Assembly: GCA_039933785.1 (NCBI GenBank)
Contig: JBDTNL010000015.1
Location: 1 to 64,000 of the forward strand
Length of the DNA: 64,000 bases
Direction: 5' to 3'
Source of the DNA: JBDTNL01 sp039933785
GTDB taxonomy: Bacteria; Acidobacteriota; Thermoanaerobaculia; Multivoradales; JAGPDF01
Shown: positions 35,950 to 47,102 of the stretch, piece by piece
How positions within the stretch are numbered: the first letter of the stretch is position 1
Layout: every line of letters begins with the position of its first letter
The notes under the pieces: model-generated
Database searches by the model: none
The model's input: the letters and a program-made list of their open reading frames with translations, nothing else
What the model was told of the DNA's origin: nothing
Program-made: the position numbers and the translations under genes

Positions 35950-36633
35950 CTACGGCTTCAGGCGATAGCCAACGCCGATCACGGTCTCGATGCGATCGGC
36001 TTCGGGGCCGAGCTTGCGACGAAGCCTGCGCACGTGGGTGTCCACGGTGCGGCTGTCGACGTCCTCGGAATAGCCCCAGGCGTCGGCGAGCAGCTTGCCG
36101 CGAGTCTGCACGCGGCCGCGGCGGTCCATGAGCAGCTGGAGGAGGCGAAACTCGGTCGCGGTGAGCGGCACGTCCTTGCCGCGCACGTCGAGGCGATGCG
36201 CCGCGCTGTCGAGCCGTATGCCGCCGCTCTCGAGCACGCCCTTCGAATTCTCGACCTCCTGGCCGCGGCGCAGGACCGCTTTCACGCGCAGGACCAGCTC
36301 GCGGGGACTGAACGGCTTGGCGAGGTAGTCGTCGGCGCCGAGCTCGAGCCCGACGATGCGGTCGAGCTCCTCGCCCCTGGCGGTGAGCATGACGAGCGGA
36401 ATACCGGCGGTCGCCGGGTCGCGTTTGAGGATGCGGGTGATCTCGAGACCGTCCATACCGGGCAGCATCAGGTCGAGAACGATGAGGTCCGGCGGGCGCT
36501 TGCGGACGGCCTCGAGCGCGGTGTCGCCACGCGGATGGATCTCGACTTGAAACCCTTCCTTCTTGAGGTTGTAGCTCACCACCTCAGCGATATCGGGCTC
36601 GTCCTCGATGACTGCGATTCGGGCACCACTCAT
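35950..36633 (-). CDS. phoB: Phosphate response regulator PhoB
   Basis: 227 residues from ATG 36633. Receiver domain 1-120 with acidic pocket EDE (10-12), phospho-Asp D54 in IVLDLMLPG, and K106 in LAKPFS. Winged-helix effector about 130-227: TATEFRLLQLLMDRRGRVQT, then SRTVDTHVRRLRRKLG and a GVGYRL wing. OmpR/PhoB family; assignment as PhoB rests on the nearby pst, phoU, phoR, PhoB boxes and the upstream element shared with phoR. The ATG has a TACCGT -10 7 nt upstream and no Shine-Dalgarno. Confidence 0.88.
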   Translation of the reverse strand: MSGARIAVIEDEPDIAEVVSYNLKKEGFQVEIHPRGDTALEAVRKRPPDLIVLDLMLPGMDGLEITRILKRDPATAGIPLVMLTARGEELDRIVGLELGADDYLAKPFSPRELVLRVKAVLRRGQEVENSKGVLESGGIRLDSAAHRLDVRGKDVPLTATEFRLLQLLMDRRGRVQTRGKLLADAWGYSEDVDSRTVDTHVRRLRRKLGPEADRIETVIGVGYRLKP

Positions 36634-36640
36634 GCAAGGC

Positions 36641-36689
36641 ACGGTAGCATGGCGTTCTCCACAGTTCCTGCGGAAAACCGTGCGGAAAA
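36641..36689 (-). promoter_or_regulatory. phoB promoter with phoR-like palindromic element
   Basis: On the minus strand an extended -10 TGC TACCGT (TACCGT at 36641-36646) ends 7 nt before the phoB ATG. Upstream is TTCTCCACA (36655-36663) and TGCGGAAAA at 36669-36677 and 36681-36689, again stepped by 12 bp. Order, spacing and most bases match the block upstream of phoR at 24774-24822. Confidence 0.7.
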
Positions 36690-36910
36690 GCACCGCCGAG
36701 GAGCCTTTCGAGGCCATCCCACAGGCCTTCGAGCGGATTGAACAAGAAACTGTGCAGTCGCTCTAAGCGATTGATTGCAAAAGGAATAGTCAAGACGGAT
36801 TGCCGACACAGAGTGGAGCGGCGGGTCGCGGCGGTGTGTTTTCCACAGTTTTGCTGTTTCGGTCATGTGACAGGAGCGCTAAACCTCTGCGACGGAAGCA
36901 TTTCCGGGTA
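36690..36910. other. Intergenic region upstream of phoB
   Basis: No gene seen. Carries the outer part of the element shared with phoR (a TTGAACAA segment followed by TGTGCAG near 36738-36760) and one exact DnaA-box-like TTTTCCACA at 36839-36847 in the plus orientation. Confidence 0.45.
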
Positions 36911-36954
36911 CTCGGCCCGGGAGCGCGTTGGCTTTTGCGCCCCCGGGCCGAGTC
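36911..36954. terminator. Long hairpin downstream of Spy-like gene
   Basis: ACTCGGCCCGGG (36911-36922) and CCCGGGCCGAGT (36943-36954) are perfect 12-bp arms; the inner GCGC pairs extend the stem. It lies 22 nt past the stop of the minus-strand Spy-like gene. No U-tract in either direction. Confidence 0.65.
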
Positions 36955-36976
36955 TCGGTTGGTGTGGAGGAAGGGG

Positions 36977-37438
36977 TCAGGCGCCGGTGGTCTCGTCCTG
37001 TGCGTGGCACACCGCCTGAAGGGCGTTCCACTTGACGAGCTGAGCCGGGGTGAGCAGGGCTTCGAACCCGGTTTCGAAGGTCGTCCGCGCCGCCTCGACG
37101 CCTTCGTACAGGGTGTGGATCTCGATGCGCACCGTTCCGATCTGACAAGCGTCTGGATTCGCGGCATCGAGCAGATCCTGGATCTCGGTGTGCAGTGGCT
37201 CGATCTGGCTCTTGAGCGGAGCGACGGTCGCCTGGTACGCCGCGCGCAAGGTCTTCACCTGCGCGGCCTGGTCGGTGGTGAGGCCGAGGAACCGGGCGAT
37301 CGCGCGCGGGTCATGGCAACCGGGCAGAGCGGGCGCCGGCTTGCTCTCTGCCGCCGCCGGAAGAGCGGTCAGCGCCGCCATCACGATGGCGGCCAACAAG
37401 CTGGATTTCAGGGCGAGATTCGTCGTGTGCATTCTCAT
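36977..37438 (-). CDS. Spy/CpxP-like periplasmic protein
   Basis: 153 residues with a Sec signal peptide (cleavage near AAIVMAALTALPAAAES). The mature part is helical with two LTxxQ-type motifs, LTTDQAAQV (about 53-61) and LTPAQLVKW (about 130-138), the mark of the Spy/CpxP family of periplasmic chaperones and stress sensors. Two Cys (CHDP near 41, CQIG near 98) and one near the C-terminus could bind metal or form disulfides. The start is either ATG 37438 or ATG 37432. Monocistronic. Confidence 0.8.
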   Translation of the reverse strand: MRMHTTNLALKSSLLAAIVMAALTALPAAAESKPAPALPGCHDPRAIARFLGLTTDQAAQVKTLRAAYQATVAPLKSQIEPLHTEIQDLLDAANPDACQIGTVRIEIHTLYEGVEAARTTFETGFEALLTPAQLVKWNALQAVCHAQDETTGA

Positions 37439-37547
37439 CGGAACGCCTCCTCAAGACTGCTGTGGCTGGTTGGCGCCGGACGATCCTCGCCGGCGCCGGC
37501 TTCATGTCATGGAACCATCGAAGCCGCCGTTCCCTGCGCATCCCTGT

Positions 37548-37553
37548 GATACT
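37548..37553 (+). promoter_or_regulatory. Extended -10 box before gcvT
   Basis: TGT GATACT (hexamer 37548-37553) is 11 nt before the ATG; transcription would start only a few nt upstream of the start codon. There is no Shine-Dalgarno and no room for a glycine riboswitch within the transcript. Confidence 0.55.
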
Positions 37554-37564
37554 TTTTCCGACCG

Positions 37565-38680
37565 ATGGCCGACGCCAAGGTTGCCGATCTCAAGAGAACG
37601 CCGCTTTACGAGTGCCACAAAGCCGCGGGCGCGAAGTTGGTCGATTTCGCCGGCTGGGAGATGCCCGTGCAGTACTCCGGCCTGATGGACGAACATCAGG
37701 CGGTTCGTCAGGCCGCCGGCCTGTTCGATGTCTCGCACATGGGCGAGGTGCACGTGACCGGCGCGGGCGCCGAGGCGTACCTCCAGCACCTGACGCCCAA
37801 CGACGTGACCAAGCTGCTACCGGGGCGCGCGCACTACAGCGCGCTGCTCAACGAGCGCGGCACGTATCTGGATGACCTGCTGGTGTACCGCCTGGCTGCG
37901 GACGAATTTCTGGTGGTGGTGAACGCCTCGAATGTCGACTCCGATTTCGCCTGGATGGCGGCGCAGCCGCACCCAGGGTGCAGCGTGGTGAACGCGTCCA
38001 ACCACTACGCGTTGCTCGCCCTGCAGGGGCCGAAAGCGGTCGAGATCTTGCAGCGGCACACCCGCACCAACTTGTCCGAGATCAAGTACTACCGCTTCGC
38101 CAAAGGCGAGGTCGGTGGCCGACGCGCCATCCTCTCGCGCACCGGCTATACGGGTGAAGACGGCTTCGAGCTCTACGTCGATCCGCAGGCGGCTCCCGGC
38201 ATCTGGGATCTCCTGCTCGATTCCGGTCGGGCGGACGGATTGATCCCCGCCGGCCTCGGTGCCCGCGACACCCTGCGACTCGAGGCCGCGATGGCGCTCT
38301 ACGGCCACGAGATCGACGCCGAGACGACGCCGCTCGAGGCCGGTCTCGAATGGGCCGTGAAGCTCGACAAGGGAGACTTCCTGGGCCGCGATGCGTTACT
38401 CGCGCAACGCGAGGCCGGAGTGCCACGGCAATTGATCGGCTACGAGATCACCGGCCGCGGCATCGCGCGCCAGGGCCACGAGGTGTTCGCCGACGGACGA
38501 GCCGTGGGCAAGGTGACCAGTGGCACCTACAGCCCGACCTTCGAGAAGGCGCTCGGCATGGCGATGATCGAGCGTGGCGCGCTCGCCGAGGGCGCGGACT
38601 GCGAAGTCGACGTGCGCGGCAAGCGCATCGCGGCGCGCGTCGCCCCGCTGCCCTTCTATCGCCGAGCGAAAACATCATGA
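37565..38680 (+). CDS. gcvT: Aminomethyltransferase (glycine cleavage T protein)
   Basis: 371 residues, standard GcvT length. The N-terminus TPLYECHKAAGAKLVDFAGW and MPVQYSGLMDEHQAVRQAAG is diagnostic; folate-binding residues lie in SRTGYTGEDGFELYV (about 187-201), and the C-terminal GxVTSGTYSPTFEKALGMAM is present. It transfers the aminomethyl carbon from the lipoyl arm of GcvH to tetrahydrofolate. Its stop overlaps the start of a secreted protease gene (ATGA), and gcvH and gcvP follow after that. Confidence 0.96.
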   Translation: MADAKVADLKRTPLYECHKAAGAKLVDFAGWEMPVQYSGLMDEHQAVRQAAGLFDVSHMGEVHVTGAGAEAYLQHLTPNDVTKLLPGRAHYSALLNERGTYLDDLLVYRLAADEFLVVVNASNVDSDFAWMAAQPHPGCSVVNASNHYALLALQGPKAVEILQRHTRTNLSEIKYYRFAKGEVGGRRAILSRTGYTGEDGFELYVDPQAAPGIWDLLLDSGRADGLIPAGLGARDTLRLEAAMALYGHEIDAETTPLEAGLEWAVKLDKGDFLGRDALLAQREAGVPRQLIGYEITGRGIARQGHEVFADGRAVGKVTSGTYSPTFEKALGMAMIERGALAEGADCEVDVRGKRIAARVAPLPFYRRAKTS

Positions 38681-39828
38681 CCAGAGCGCTGGCGGCGCGT
38701 TTGGCGGCGATGGCCTGCGCGGCGGGCCTGTGCTCAGTGTCGGTCGCTCAGCAGCCAACCGTCCGGGTAGTGAGCAGCGCGGAGGATTCCGCGTGGCGGT
38801 CGCAGCAGGCCAGGACTCGGCCCTACACGCGAGAAGAGATGTTGAACGCCACCAGCCTCGACGTGGCGGCAGTGAGCGAGGACCGCATCCAGGGGTGGGG
38901 CGCCCGGCAAGCCGCGGGCATCGGCTATGACACTCGGGGCGGTCCGAGCTCGATCGCCGGCGGCGGCCCTGCCGGAAGCGAGGCCATGATCTCGTCGGCT
39001 GTGCCCTTCGAGGCCATGGCGCTGACGGAAGATTCGTCCGCGATCCAGCAGACGGGCTATGCCTATCCCGCGCCGTTCACCCGCTACGAGGCCTTCCCGT
39101 CGTATCAGATCTACCCATACCAGACGGTGGGCCGAGTGTTCTTCAACATTCCCGGCCGCGGCACGTTTGCCTGTTCGGCATCGTCGGTCGGCGGCGACGG
39201 CGTGATGACCGCTGGGCACTGTGTTCACGATGCTGCGTCGAATACGTTCTGGAACCACTGGGTGTTCGTGCCCGGATACAAGAACGGCGCCGCGCCGTAC
39301 GGACAGTGGACGGCCAACCGGCTCTTCGTTTTGACTGCGTATCAGGACGGCGACCAAGGCGACGAGCGCTTCGACGTCGGCGGCGCGGTGCTCAACCGAG
39401 TCGGCGGCAAGCGCATCAGTGAGAAGGTGGGCTTCCTGGGCTTCCAGTGGAACATGAGCAACACCGCGACATCGGCGCACTGGGCGCTGCTCGGCTATCC
39501 CGCCGCGGCGCCGTTCACCGGCGGGCAGCAGTTTGTCTGCCAGGCTTCGTTCGCCTACACCTTCGGCCCGCCCTCGCCGAGTCCGATCGGCGTCGGTTGC
39601 GACCAGACCGGCGGCACCAGCGGCGGGCCGTGGATCCGCTCGTTCTCTGGTGCGCCGGGAAAATCCAACTACCTCAACGGTGTGAACGTCTTCCGCCGCT
39701 GCTTCGACCCGCTTTGCAACGACCTCTACACGCAGGAGCTGTTCTCGCCGTATTTCGACAACAACGCCAAGAAGCTCCACGATTGCGTCGTGAAGTCGGC
39801 GCCCGGCGCACCGGCGCCCGGCTGCTAG
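38677..39828 (+). CDS. Secreted trypsin-like serine protease
   Basis: 383 residues with a signal peptide (ALAARLAAMACAAGLCSVSV). Chymotrypsin/V8-type catalytic motifs: VMTAGHCVHD with catalytic His (about 178), an Asp probably in DERFDVGGAVLN (about 228-239), and Ser in DQTGGTSGGPW (about 310-320). This resembles secreted glutamyl-endopeptidase-like proteins. The first 130 residues may be a propeptide. The ATG overlaps the gcvT stop by 4 bp, placing an exported protease inside the glycine-cleavage gene group; no functional link is obvious. Confidence 0.88.
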   Translation: MTRALAARLAAMACAAGLCSVSVAQQPTVRVVSSAEDSAWRSQQARTRPYTREEMLNATSLDVAAVSEDRIQGWGARQAAGIGYDTRGGPSSIAGGGPAGSEAMISSAVPFEAMALTEDSSAIQQTGYAYPAPFTRYEAFPSYQIYPYQTVGRVFFNIPGRGTFACSASSVGGDGVMTAGHCVHDAASNTFWNHWVFVPGYKNGAAPYGQWTANRLFVLTAYQDGDQGDERFDVGGAVLNRVGGKRISEKVGFLGFQWNMSNTATSAHWALLGYPAAAPFTGGQQFVCQASFAYTFGPPSPSPIGVGCDQTGGTSGGPWIRSFSGAPGKSNYLNGVNVFRRCFDPLCNDLYTQELFSPYFDNNAKKLHDCVVKSAPGAPAPGC

Positions 39829-39852
39829 CCCGCACTATTCATGAAGCCGTGA

Positions 39853-39861
39853 TGGTATAAA
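39853..39861 (+). promoter_or_regulatory. Extended -10 box before gcvH
   Basis: TGG TATAAA (hexamer 39856-39861) about 55 nt before the gcvH ATG. It provides gcvHP with a promoter independent of gcvT. No clear -35. Confidence 0.5.
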
Positions 39862-39915
39862 TCGCAGCGCCTCGGCGGCATCCACGAATCGTCACTGGCT
39901 CCCAGGAGATCTCCC

Positions 39916-40299
39916 ATGTATCCCAGCGAATATCTCTACTCCAAGGATCACGAGTGGGTCCGCGTCGAAGAGGATATCTGCGTGCTCGGCATCACCGATT
40001 TCGCCCAGAAAGAATTAGGCGAGGTGGTGTTCGTCGAGTTACCGGAAGTCGGTCAAGTCTTCGATTCGACCGACGAGATCGGCACCATCGAATCGGTGAA
40101 GGCGGTGGCCGAGGTCTTCACTCCGGTGGCGGGCGAGATCGTCGAGGTCAACGAGAGCCTGGCCGACGACCCGGAGCTGCTTAACGAGGATCCGCACGCC
40201 GACGGCTGGCTGGTCAAGATCCGCTTCTCTTCGGCGGCCGATCTCAAGAGCCTGATGAGCGCCGAGCAGTACACCGAATTCGCCAGCGGCAAGGAGTAG
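39916..40299 (+). CDS. gcvH: Glycine cleavage system H protein
   Basis: 127 residues. Lipoyl domain with the acceptor lysine K62 in IESVKAVAEV; YSKDHEWVRVEEDICVLGIT at 8-27 and LGEVVFVELPEVG are typical of GcvH. It carries the aminomethyl group between P and T proteins. Good Shine-Dalgarno (AGGAG) upstream. Followed by gcvP after 7 nt. Confidence 0.97.
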   Translation: MYPSEYLYSKDHEWVRVEEDICVLGITDFAQKELGEVVFVELPEVGQVFDSTDEIGTIESVKAVAEVFTPVAGEIVEVNESLADDPELLNEDPHADGWLVKIRFSSAADLKSLMSAEQYTEFASGKE

Positions 40300-40306
40300 G
40301 GATACG

Positions 40307-43180
<2,874 letters not shown>

Positions 43181-43278
43181 ATACTGCGTCGAGCGCACCC
43201 GAAGCCGAGCCACGAAGCCCGCGGTTCGTCACTTGGTCGGCGATCCCGTGCCGAGGTTTGTTACCCTGGCGGAATCTC

Positions 43279-45729
43279 ATGTCGATTCCGTTCGGAGTTC
43301 TCTCCCCTCCTTCCGTTTCGGGCCGGCGGCTGCGGGCGCTCCTACGTTCGCCGGCGATGGCGCTCGCCGCGGTGTCGTGCCTGACCCTGGGTCTCGGCGC
43401 CGCGGTGGCGATCTCGAGCGCGGTGGCTACCGCGCTGTTGCCGTCGCTGCCGTTCCAGGACCCGGACCGCCTAGTCACTGTCTATCGAACCACGCCGCAT
43501 TTCGACACCGGACCGCACTCGGCGGCCAACTACCTCGACCTCGCGCGGTCTGTTCAGCAGCTTCAATCGGTCGCGGTGCTGAGCCCGGCGACGATGCTGA
43601 TCGCCGTCGGAAGCGAGGTCTCGCGGGTGACGGCGATGCGGTGCAGTGGCAACCTGTTCTCGACTCTCGGCGTCGAGCCAGTCGCGGGGAGATTCTTCGA
43701 CGCCGGAATGGACGCGCCCGAACGCTCCGGCGTCGCCGTGCTGTCGGCGCGATTCTGGCGCGACCGTTTCGGCGCCGACCCCGCGATCGCCGGCCGGGTG
43801 ATCGCACTCGACGGACAGCCGTTCACGATCCTGGGCGTCGCGCCGGACCGTTTCGAGGTGCCTCACGGTCCGCGCGTTCTGCGCGCCGACGTCTGGGTTC
43901 CGCTCCGGCTCTCGGCTGCTGCCGCGGCGGACCGCGGCAGCAACTACCTGATGGCCCTCGGCCGATTAGCGCCGGGAGCGACCGCGGCGAGCGCGTCGGA
44001 GGAACTGCGGCGCCTCTTCGCCGGCCTCGTCGAGCAGCATCCAGAGCTTCGCGGCGAGTCGGTGCGCGCTCTGCCTCTGCGTCAGGAGGCCATTCGAACC
44101 GTGCGCGCGCCGTTGCTCCTGCTCTTCGCGGCGGTGCTCGTCGTCTTGCTGATCGCTTGCGCCAATGTGGCGAGCCTGCTCCTGGCGCGGGGCGTGCGGC
44201 GGCAGCGCGAGGTGGCGGTGCGGGCAGCGCTCGGCGGCTCCCGCTGGGCCATCGTGGCCCCGATTCTCGGTGAGAGTGTGCTGCTCGCGCTGGGGGGCCT
44301 AGCCGGCGGGCTCGCCTTGGGCTGGATCGGAATCAAGACCATCGGCAGTCTGGCTGCGACCGAGTTGCCGCAACTCGCCTACGTCTCACTCGACGCGCGG
44401 GTGGTGATCTTCGCGTTTGTCCTCGCCTTACTCACCGCACTCATCTGCGGGACGGCTCCGGCGCTGGGCGCTCTGACGGTGAGCCCGCAGAGTGTCCTCG
44501 GCAGCAACCGCGGCGGTGGCGCCGGCCGGGCACATCAGCGCGCGTTGCGCGGGCTGGTGATCGTCGAAGTGGCCTTCGCCCTCACCCTGTTCATCGCCGC
44601 CGGATTGGTACTCCGGGGATTTCGCCAACTCATGGCGAGCGATCCCGGTTTCGATGCCAGACGGATCACCACGTTCGAGATCATGGTGCCGCCGCCGGCT
44701 CATGCAGGCGCCGGCGCCGAGACTCTGACTGTGCGCCGAGTGCTCGATCCGGCGCTCGAGCGCGTGCGGCATCTCCCCGGCGTCGAGGCCGTGGGGGCCC
44801 TCTCGCAGGTGCCGTACGAGAACTGGGGATGGAACTTCAACGTCCGCTACGAAGGGCAATCGGACGGCGACCCCACCGCGCGGCCGATGGTCGAGAATCG
44901 CGTCGCGACCCCCGAGCTCTTCGCCGTGACTGGGCAGCGGCTGCTCGACGGCCGGCTACTCGAGAGCTCCGACGACGAAGCCGGCGCGCGGGTCGTGGTG
45001 GTGAACCAGGCCCTCGCACGGCGCGATTTTCCTGACCAGAGCGCGATCGGAAAGCGGCTCTACGATCCTGGCGCTGACCAGAAGCTCCTGACCATCGTGG
45101 GCGTGGTCAGTGACATCAAGAACTTCGGACCCTTCGCCGCGCCGCAGCCCGAGATCTATCGTCCCTACCGGCAGTGGGACGACGGCACTCGTTTTCCGGT
45201 CCTGGTCCGTTGGCTCCCGGGAACGGCCCGCCCGAGCCTGCGCGCCGTCGCCGACGCGGTGCACTCGATCGCGCCGGGCGCCGCGGTCGAACGCTGGCGG
45301 ACCATGCCGGAGGTCATCCGCGACAGTCTCGGCGCGCCGCGTCTGTACCTGCGGCTGCTCGCAGTCTTCGCTGGCATCGCGCTCCTCCTCGCCCTCGGCG
45401 GCATCGCTGGAGTGATGAGCTATTCGGTCGCCCAGCGCACTCGGGAGCTCGGCATTCGCGCCGCGCTTGGCAGCTCTCCGGGGCGCACTCGGGCCTTGGT
45501 CGCGGGCGAGGGCCTGCGGCTGGTCGGGGCCGGCCTCGTGCTCGGCCTCCTCGCCAGTCTCGGCGTGACCCGCCTCCTGACCGCGCTGCTCTACGGCGCC
45601 TCGGCGCTCGATGCCGGTGTCTGGGTCGGGGCCTCCGTGCTCTTCGCGGCGGTCGGGCTAGCGGCCTCGTTGGCACCGACGCTCCGGGCCTCGCGTGCCG
45701 ACCCGATGCAGGCGCTGCGCGCCGACTGA
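43279..45729 (+). CDS. ADOP-type MacB-like ABC permease
   Basis: 816 residues from ATG 43279; the longer frame overlaps gcvP and is rejected. Architecture is TM1 (about 27-50), a MacB periplasmic core domain (50-265), TM2-4 (about 275-400), a second linker TM and periplasmic domain (about 430-670), and three final TMs, i.e. two fused FtsX-type permease halves. This acidobacterial duplicated orphan permease (ADOP) type usually lacks its own ATPase, as here. RQREVAVRAALGGSRWAIVA and TRELGIRAALGSSPGRTRAL are the repeated FtsX signature. Substrate unknown. Confidence 0.88.
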   Translation: MSIPFGVLSPPSVSGRRLRALLRSPAMALAAVSCLTLGLGAAVAISSAVATALLPSLPFQDPDRLVTVYRTTPHFDTGPHSAANYLDLARSVQQLQSVAVLSPATMLIAVGSEVSRVTAMRCSGNLFSTLGVEPVAGRFFDAGMDAPERSGVAVLSARFWRDRFGADPAIAGRVIALDGQPFTILGVAPDRFEVPHGPRVLRADVWVPLRLSAAAAADRGSNYLMALGRLAPGATAASASEELRRLFAGLVEQHPELRGESVRALPLRQEAIRTVRAPLLLLFAAVLVVLLIACANVASLLLARGVRRQREVAVRAALGGSRWAIVAPILGESVLLALGGLAGGLALGWIGIKTIGSLAATELPQLAYVSLDARVVIFAFVLALLTALICGTAPALGALTVSPQSVLGSNRGGGAGRAHQRALRGLVIVEVAFALTLFIAAGLVLRGFRQLMASDPGFDARRITTFEIMVPPPAHAGAGAETLTVRRVLDPALERVRHLPGVEAVGALSQVPYENWGWNFNVRYEGQSDGDPTARPMVENRVATPELFAVTGQRLLDGRLLESSDDEAGARVVVVNQALARRDFPDQSAIGKRLYDPGADQKLLTIVGVVSDIKNFGPFAAPQPEIYRPYRQWDDGTRFPVLVRWLPGTARPSLRAVADAVHSIAPGAAVERWRTMPEVIRDSLGAPRLYLRLLAVFAGIALLLALGGIAGVMSYSVAQRTRELGIRAALGSSPGRTRALVAGEGLRLVGAGLVLGLLASLGVTRLLTALLYGASALDAGVWVGASVLFAAVGLAASLAPTLRASRADPMQALRAD

Positions 45730-45787
45730 TCCCAGCCCCCGCCCGGCAACACCGATGCCGCCACTCGCGCCGGTCGCGGCGTTCTTC

Positions 45788-46633
45788 CTACGCCATTACC
45801 GCCAGGGTTTCGAAAATCGGCCGCAGCAGCGCCTGGTCTCCGCCGACCTGCGCTCGGTGGCGCGCGTCGGTGCCAGCCAGTCCCTTGGTCAACAGCAGCC
45901 AGGCATCCTGTTCGGTCATCACCACTCCGGCCTCGGCTGTCGCCGCGACACCGCGCAGCAGCACCCACCGGTCGTCGCGACGCAGCGTGAACTCGTAGGC
46001 TTCGCGGCCATCAATCCGCAGGCTCACCGTGGTTCCGCGGGGAGCCGCCATGGTCTGGTAGCGGTGTGGCAGGGCGTGCAGAAAGGTCTCGAGCACTGGC
46101 CGCGAGTACCGCGGCTCGTCGAGCGTCGGCGCGCCGACCGCTAGGCGGATCTGCTGCTGGTGGTGCCAGCGTTCGGTGAGCTCGCGCGCTTGATCGAACC
46201 AGTTGAGCGACTCCTCCTCGCCCGCCCAGGCGACCGAGAAGCGCGCTTGGGCGAAGGGGTCGATCCGCGGGAGATGTTCGGCCAAGCCGCGCTCGGCGGT
46301 GGCCATGGCATCGATCAGCGTCTCGGGGCTCATCCTTCGCCACGCAATCACCCAGGCTTTGTTGAGATCGTTCAGGAACTCGACCAGGTCGCGATACGAG
46401 CCGATGGCGCGGTCTGGCGGCGGAGGCGTGTGTCCGTCGCGTTCGATCGAAAGCCGGCGCAGCGCGGTGTCGAGCAGGTGCGCCGCGAGGTCCTGCACGG
46501 TCCAGTCAGCGCAGACCGTGCGCCGTGTCCAATCGTCGCGCGCGAGCCCGCGCAGAAGCGCCAGCAGCTCGTCTCCGAGGGGCTCGAAGAGTGCGGAGGT
46601 GAGGAGGGGACCGGCGGGCTCGAGCTCTGGCAC
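45788..46633 (-). CDS. MDMPI/DinB-like metal enzyme family protein
   Basis: 281 residues from GTG 46633, preferred over a longer frame that would overlap the divergent gene; a TATGCT -10 lies 6 nt upstream. The N-terminal 150 residues are a DinB-fold four-helix bundle: DDWTRRTVCADWTVQDLAAH and LLDTALRRLSIER give the first conserved His, and TERWHHQQQIRLAVG (about 160-174) the others. This matches the mycothiol-dependent maleylpyruvate isomerase N-terminal family (TIGR03083-like). The C-terminal 100 residues have the SCP2/MDMPI-C-like shape (GVVMTEQDAWLLLTKGLAGT). The true thiol cofactor is unknown outside Actinobacteria. Confidence 0.75.
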   Translation of the reverse strand: MPELEPAGPLLTSALFEPLGDELLALLRGLARDDWTRRTVCADWTVQDLAAHLLDTALRRLSIERDGHTPPPPDRAIGSYRDLVEFLNDLNKAWVIAWRRMSPETLIDAMATAERGLAEHLPRIDPFAQARFSVAWAGEEESLNWFDQARELTERWHHQQQIRLAVGAPTLDEPRYSRPVLETFLHALPHRYQTMAAPRGTTVSLRIDGREAYEFTLRRDDRWVLLRGVAATAEAGVVMTEQDAWLLLTKGLAGTDARHRAQVGGDQALLRPIFETLAVMA

Positions 46634-46667
46634 TTGCCAAGCATATTTCCGGTAGGCTTCTCGGTCT
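46634..46667. promoter_or_regulatory. Compact divergent promoter region
   Basis: Only 34 bp separate two divergent starts. On the minus strand TATGCT (46640-46645) lies 6 nt from the GTG at 46633; on the plus strand TAGGCT (46653-46658) lies 9 nt from the ATG at 46668. Neither has a Shine-Dalgarno. Confidence 0.5.
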
Positions 46668-47102
46668 ATGCGACGCCTCGAAGTCGTCCTTTCAGCTCTC
46701 TGCGGCGCTTGCTGGTTCGTCATCCTGCTCGATGCTCTGCGGGTGGTTCCGCTCGAAAACCACCTCGTGCTCGGGCTCTATCCGCTCTATGCCGTCGCCG
46801 GGCTGGTGGGTTCGTTCGCCGGTCACGCATTCGTTTCACGGTCCAAGGGGTTGTCGCTTGCCGAGTCGCGCCGGATGCTTCTGGTGTACGTCGGCGGGCT
46901 GCCGGTAATCCCGGTGCTCCTGCGCATGATGGCGCCGACCGTGGATCAGGAGGCAGCGCCTCTGGTACCGCTGTGGTCGATCTTCGTGTTCGCGGTGTTC
47001 ACCATCGTGCCACTGACGATGCGGCGCCCAGCTGGAGCCGGGCGGCCGCCGGCGGGCGAATCGAGCGGCCGTGGGCCGCGCGGCCCGCGAGGCAGCGGAT
47101 GA
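46668..47102 (+). CDS. Small membrane protein of unknown function
   Basis: 144 residues with four hydrophobic segments (about 7-24, 31-52, 70-88, 97-115) and a Gly/Pro/Arg-rich tail of 28 residues. No family recognised. The final ATGA overlaps the larE start, so it is co-translated with larE. A role in nickel or cofactor supply is only suggested by position. Confidence 0.7.
   Translation: MRRLEVVLSALCGACWFVILLDALRVVPLENHLVLGLYPLYAVAGLVGSFAGHAFVSRSKGLSLAESRRMLLVYVGGLPVIPVLLRMMAPTVDQEAAPLVPLWSIFVFAVFTIVPLTMRRPAGAGRPPAGESSGRGPRGPRGSG

Noticed and set aside
24774..36847. Chromosome origin suggested by DnaA-like boxes
   Set aside because: No dnaA, dnaN or gyrase genes nearby, no dense AT-rich unwinding region, and the boxes are split between two promoters 12 kb apart.
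37439..37564. Glycine riboswitch upstream of gcvT
   Set aside because: No tandem aptamer pattern was seen, and the -10 box only 11 nt before the ATG leaves no room for a leader.
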